From assembly GCA_002367235.1 (NCBI GenBank), contig DFBC01000040.1, positions 1-6,553 on the forward strand: a stretch of DNA of 6,553 nt. The letters are read 5' to 3'. The notes under the pieces are model-generated. The model worked only from the letters and a program-made list of their open reading frames with translations. It was not told where the DNA came from and did no database searches. The DNA is from Cellvibrionales bacterium UBA3090 (GTDB lineage: Bacteria > Pseudomonadota > Gammaproteobacteria > Pseudomonadales > Porticoccaceae). The position numbers were made by a program, and so were the translations under genes. Numbering within the stretch: position 1 is the stretch's first letter; each line of letters opens with the position of its first letter. Below, in pieces: positions 5,565 through 6,553 of this stretch.

Positions 5565-5879
5565 CTAGTCGAAAATATCCTCGACCCAGCTTAGTGCCGC
5601 TGCGACGGCTGGAAAACCAATGGTGCTGGTCAACAATAATAACGCGTGACGGATTTCCTCCTCATCGGAACCCAATTCCAATGCCCGGTGAGCATGGCTG
5701 AGAACGGCCCCTTCGGAACGAATGCTGGCAGCAGCGGCCAGTTGAATCAGCTGAGCATTTTTTGCATCCACTGGCCCCTGCTGATGTACGATTTCCCCTA
5801 GGTTGGAAAGCGCCTTGGAGAATACGGGATAACGCTTTAACAACCGAGTATACGTTTTGGGCAATGACGAATCTGGCAT
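5565..5879 (-). CDS. carboxymuconolactone decarboxylase-fold (CMD/AhpD-like) protein, 104 aa
   Basis: A small all-helical cytoplasmic protein of the CMD superfamily. The diagnostic region is RSEGAVLSHAHRALELGSDEEEIRHALLLL (54-83) followed by TIGFPAVAAALSWV (86-99), which reads like the E-x(5)-H-x-x-x-A-L-x-x-G, E-I-x-x-A and GFPA pattern of this fold. It contains no cysteine at all, so the CxxC redox pair of AhpD peroxidases is absent; the polar candidates are Glu56, Ser61, His62 and His64. It therefore resembles the gamma-CMD branch, although length and isolation from aromatic-degradation genes argue against true 4-carboxymuconolactone decarboxylation. The precise function is unknown. A strong AAGGAGGA (5888-5895) with 8-nt spacing fixes the start. 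It lies 43 bp upstream of trmH, probably the first gene of that transcript. Confidence 0.85.
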   Translation of the reverse strand: MPDSSLPKTYTRLLKRYPVFSKALSNLGEIVHQQGPVDAKNAQLIQLAAAASIRSEGAVLSHAHRALELGSDEEEIRHALLLLTSTIGFPAVAAALSWVEDIFD

Positions 5880-5887
5880 GGTGACCG

Positions 5888-5895
5888 TCCTCCTT
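5888..5895 (-). promoter_or_regulatory. strong Shine-Dalgarno of the CMD-fold gene
   Basis: AAGGAGGA on the minus strand, 8 nt before the ATG at 5877-5879. It is the strongest ribosome site in the window and decides the start against the overlapping out-of-frame ATG further upstream. Confidence 0.85.
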
Positions 5896-5938
5896 TTTTC
5901 CTGAAAGCACTCTTTAGATAATGAGCCAAACTGTTAGC

Positions 5939-5946
5939 AGTATAGT
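5939..5946. promoter_or_regulatory. overlapping divergent -10-like elements
   Basis: In the 92-bp gap between the divergent CMD-fold and Ap4A phosphorylase genes, TATACT on minus (5939-5944) and TATAGT on plus (5941-5946) overlap. Neither has a good -35; the best is TGGTTA, 16 bp upstream on minus. If both are real, the two promoters would exclude one another. This is weak evidence. Confidence 0.25.
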
Positions 5947-5971
5947 AAACCTTGATCGGCTAACCATTTGG

Positions 5972-6553
5972 ATGCAAATTAGTAAAAAGTACGAACTCGT
6001 AAAAGGAAAACTGATTTTGACCAACTATCTACACGGAAAAGCTCTGTGGCAACAGGTGGCAACTGTAACGGATTCGGCTCTGGCCTGTGGTGCACTGGAG
6101 TCTATCCCAACTCACAGTGAAATGCGTGAAGTTACCTGTGCTGAAACCACCATCAGTTTTCAGGTCAGAGTAGTAGAAAATCTACTACGAAAATCAAGCG
6201 CAGTGCAGCAACGTGCCAGGCAAGCTCCCAACGCCAAAAATTTTAACCCGTTCTTGCCCTATGAACAGGCACTGTATGTAGGCGAGCTTACGGATCACTA
6301 CCGCTGCCTGTTAAATAAATTTAATGTGGTGGATCACCATTTATTAATGGTGACGAATCAATTTGTGTCCCAGCAGACACCTTTGGATACAGAAGATTTT
6401 TTAGCCGCACAACTCTGTTTAGAGGCACACGATGGACTTGTTTTCTATAATTGTGGTTCCGTAGCGGGTGCCAGTGTAGAGCACAAACACTTGCAGATGA
6501 TTCCCCTTCCCCTCTCAGCTGAATGCAGCTTTCCATTTGATGAGCTACTGTCG
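5972..6553 (+). CDS. Ap4A phosphorylase / ATP adenylyltransferase, N-terminal part (runs off right edge)
   Basis: An enzyme of the HIT/GalT superfamily that splits diadenosine tetraphosphate with phosphate into ATP and ADP, as yeast Apa1/Apa2 do. The plus strand is open from the ATG at 5972 to the window end, 194 codons. It shows the long N-terminal segment of the family with NFNPFLPYEQALYVGEL (90-106), then LLNKFNVVDHHLLMVTNQF (113-131) and LVFYNCGSVAGAS (156-168). The active-site motif is HKHLQ (171-175), where His173 of HxHxQ is the expected nucleotidylated residue. Family members are about 280-330 residues, so the C-terminal third is missing. No in-frame alternative start lies close upstream and the ribosome site is poor. 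It is divergent from the CMD-fold/trmH pair. ADP sulfurylase activity, known for yeast relatives, is an alternative. Confidence 0.9.
   Translation, partial: MQISKKYELVKGKLILTNYLHGKALWQQVATVTDSALACGALESIPTHSEMREVTCAETTISFQVRVVENLLRKSSAVQQRARQAPNAKNFNPFLPYEQALYVGELTDHYRCLLNKFNVVDHHLLMVTNQFVSQQTPLDTEDFLAAQLCLEAHDGLVFYNCGSVAGASVEHKHLQMIPLPLSAECSFPFDELLS

Noticed and set aside
5231..5701. Plus-strand 156-codon ORF spanning the trmH/CMD junction
   Set aside because: It is antisense to two genes with clear family motifs; its own translation is unlike any family.

Overview
The window looks like chromosomal DNA from a marine-type gammaproteobacterium. The reasons are an enterobacterial-like TrmH, a LysR regulator divergent from leuC (an arrangement common in Pseudomonas and relatives), a roughly 590-residue acyl-CoA dehydrogenase, and mid-range GC in the housekeeping genes. 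Genus-level assignment is a guess; the cellvibrionad/spongiibacter/oceanospirillum groups would fit.

Layout, left to right. (1) The first 136 codons of leuC run off the left edge on the minus strand. They are divergent from a LysR-type regulator (588-1472, +). The 177-bp gap between them holds a good sigma70-like promoter for leuC, with an inverted repeat abutting its -35 where a LysR activator would bind. (2) 1473-1910 has no gene of normal size. It holds two very small hydrophobic ORFs, one on each strand, and a perfect 10-bp hairpin. (3) Two small AT-rich plus-strand genes follow: an exported 144-residue protein of unknown function (1911-2345) and a SpoIIAA-like STAS/SEC14 protein (2393-2758). 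A hairpin with the same stem core (TTAAAGG/CCTTTAA) lies in front of each. (4) A large acyl-CoA dehydrogenase (2885-4654, -) has a convincing intrinsic terminator on its own strand. (5) trmH (4814-5521, -) lies 43 bp downstream of a small cysteine-free carboxymuconolactone-decarboxylase-fold gene (5565-5879, -), so the two are probably cotranscribed. (6) Divergent from these, a Ap4A phosphorylase / ATP adenylyltransferase gene (5972 onward, +) runs off the right edge.

The flanking genes are ordinary metabolism: leucine synthesis, acyl-CoA oxidation, tRNA methylation and dinucleoside polyphosphate turnover. They do not form a single pathway. The unexplained part is about 1473-2884, where composition drops sharply towards AT, the genes are small and accessory-looking, and hairpins recur. 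I see no transposase, integrase, CRISPR array, tRNA or rRNA, and no sequence evidence strong enough to claim a new system.
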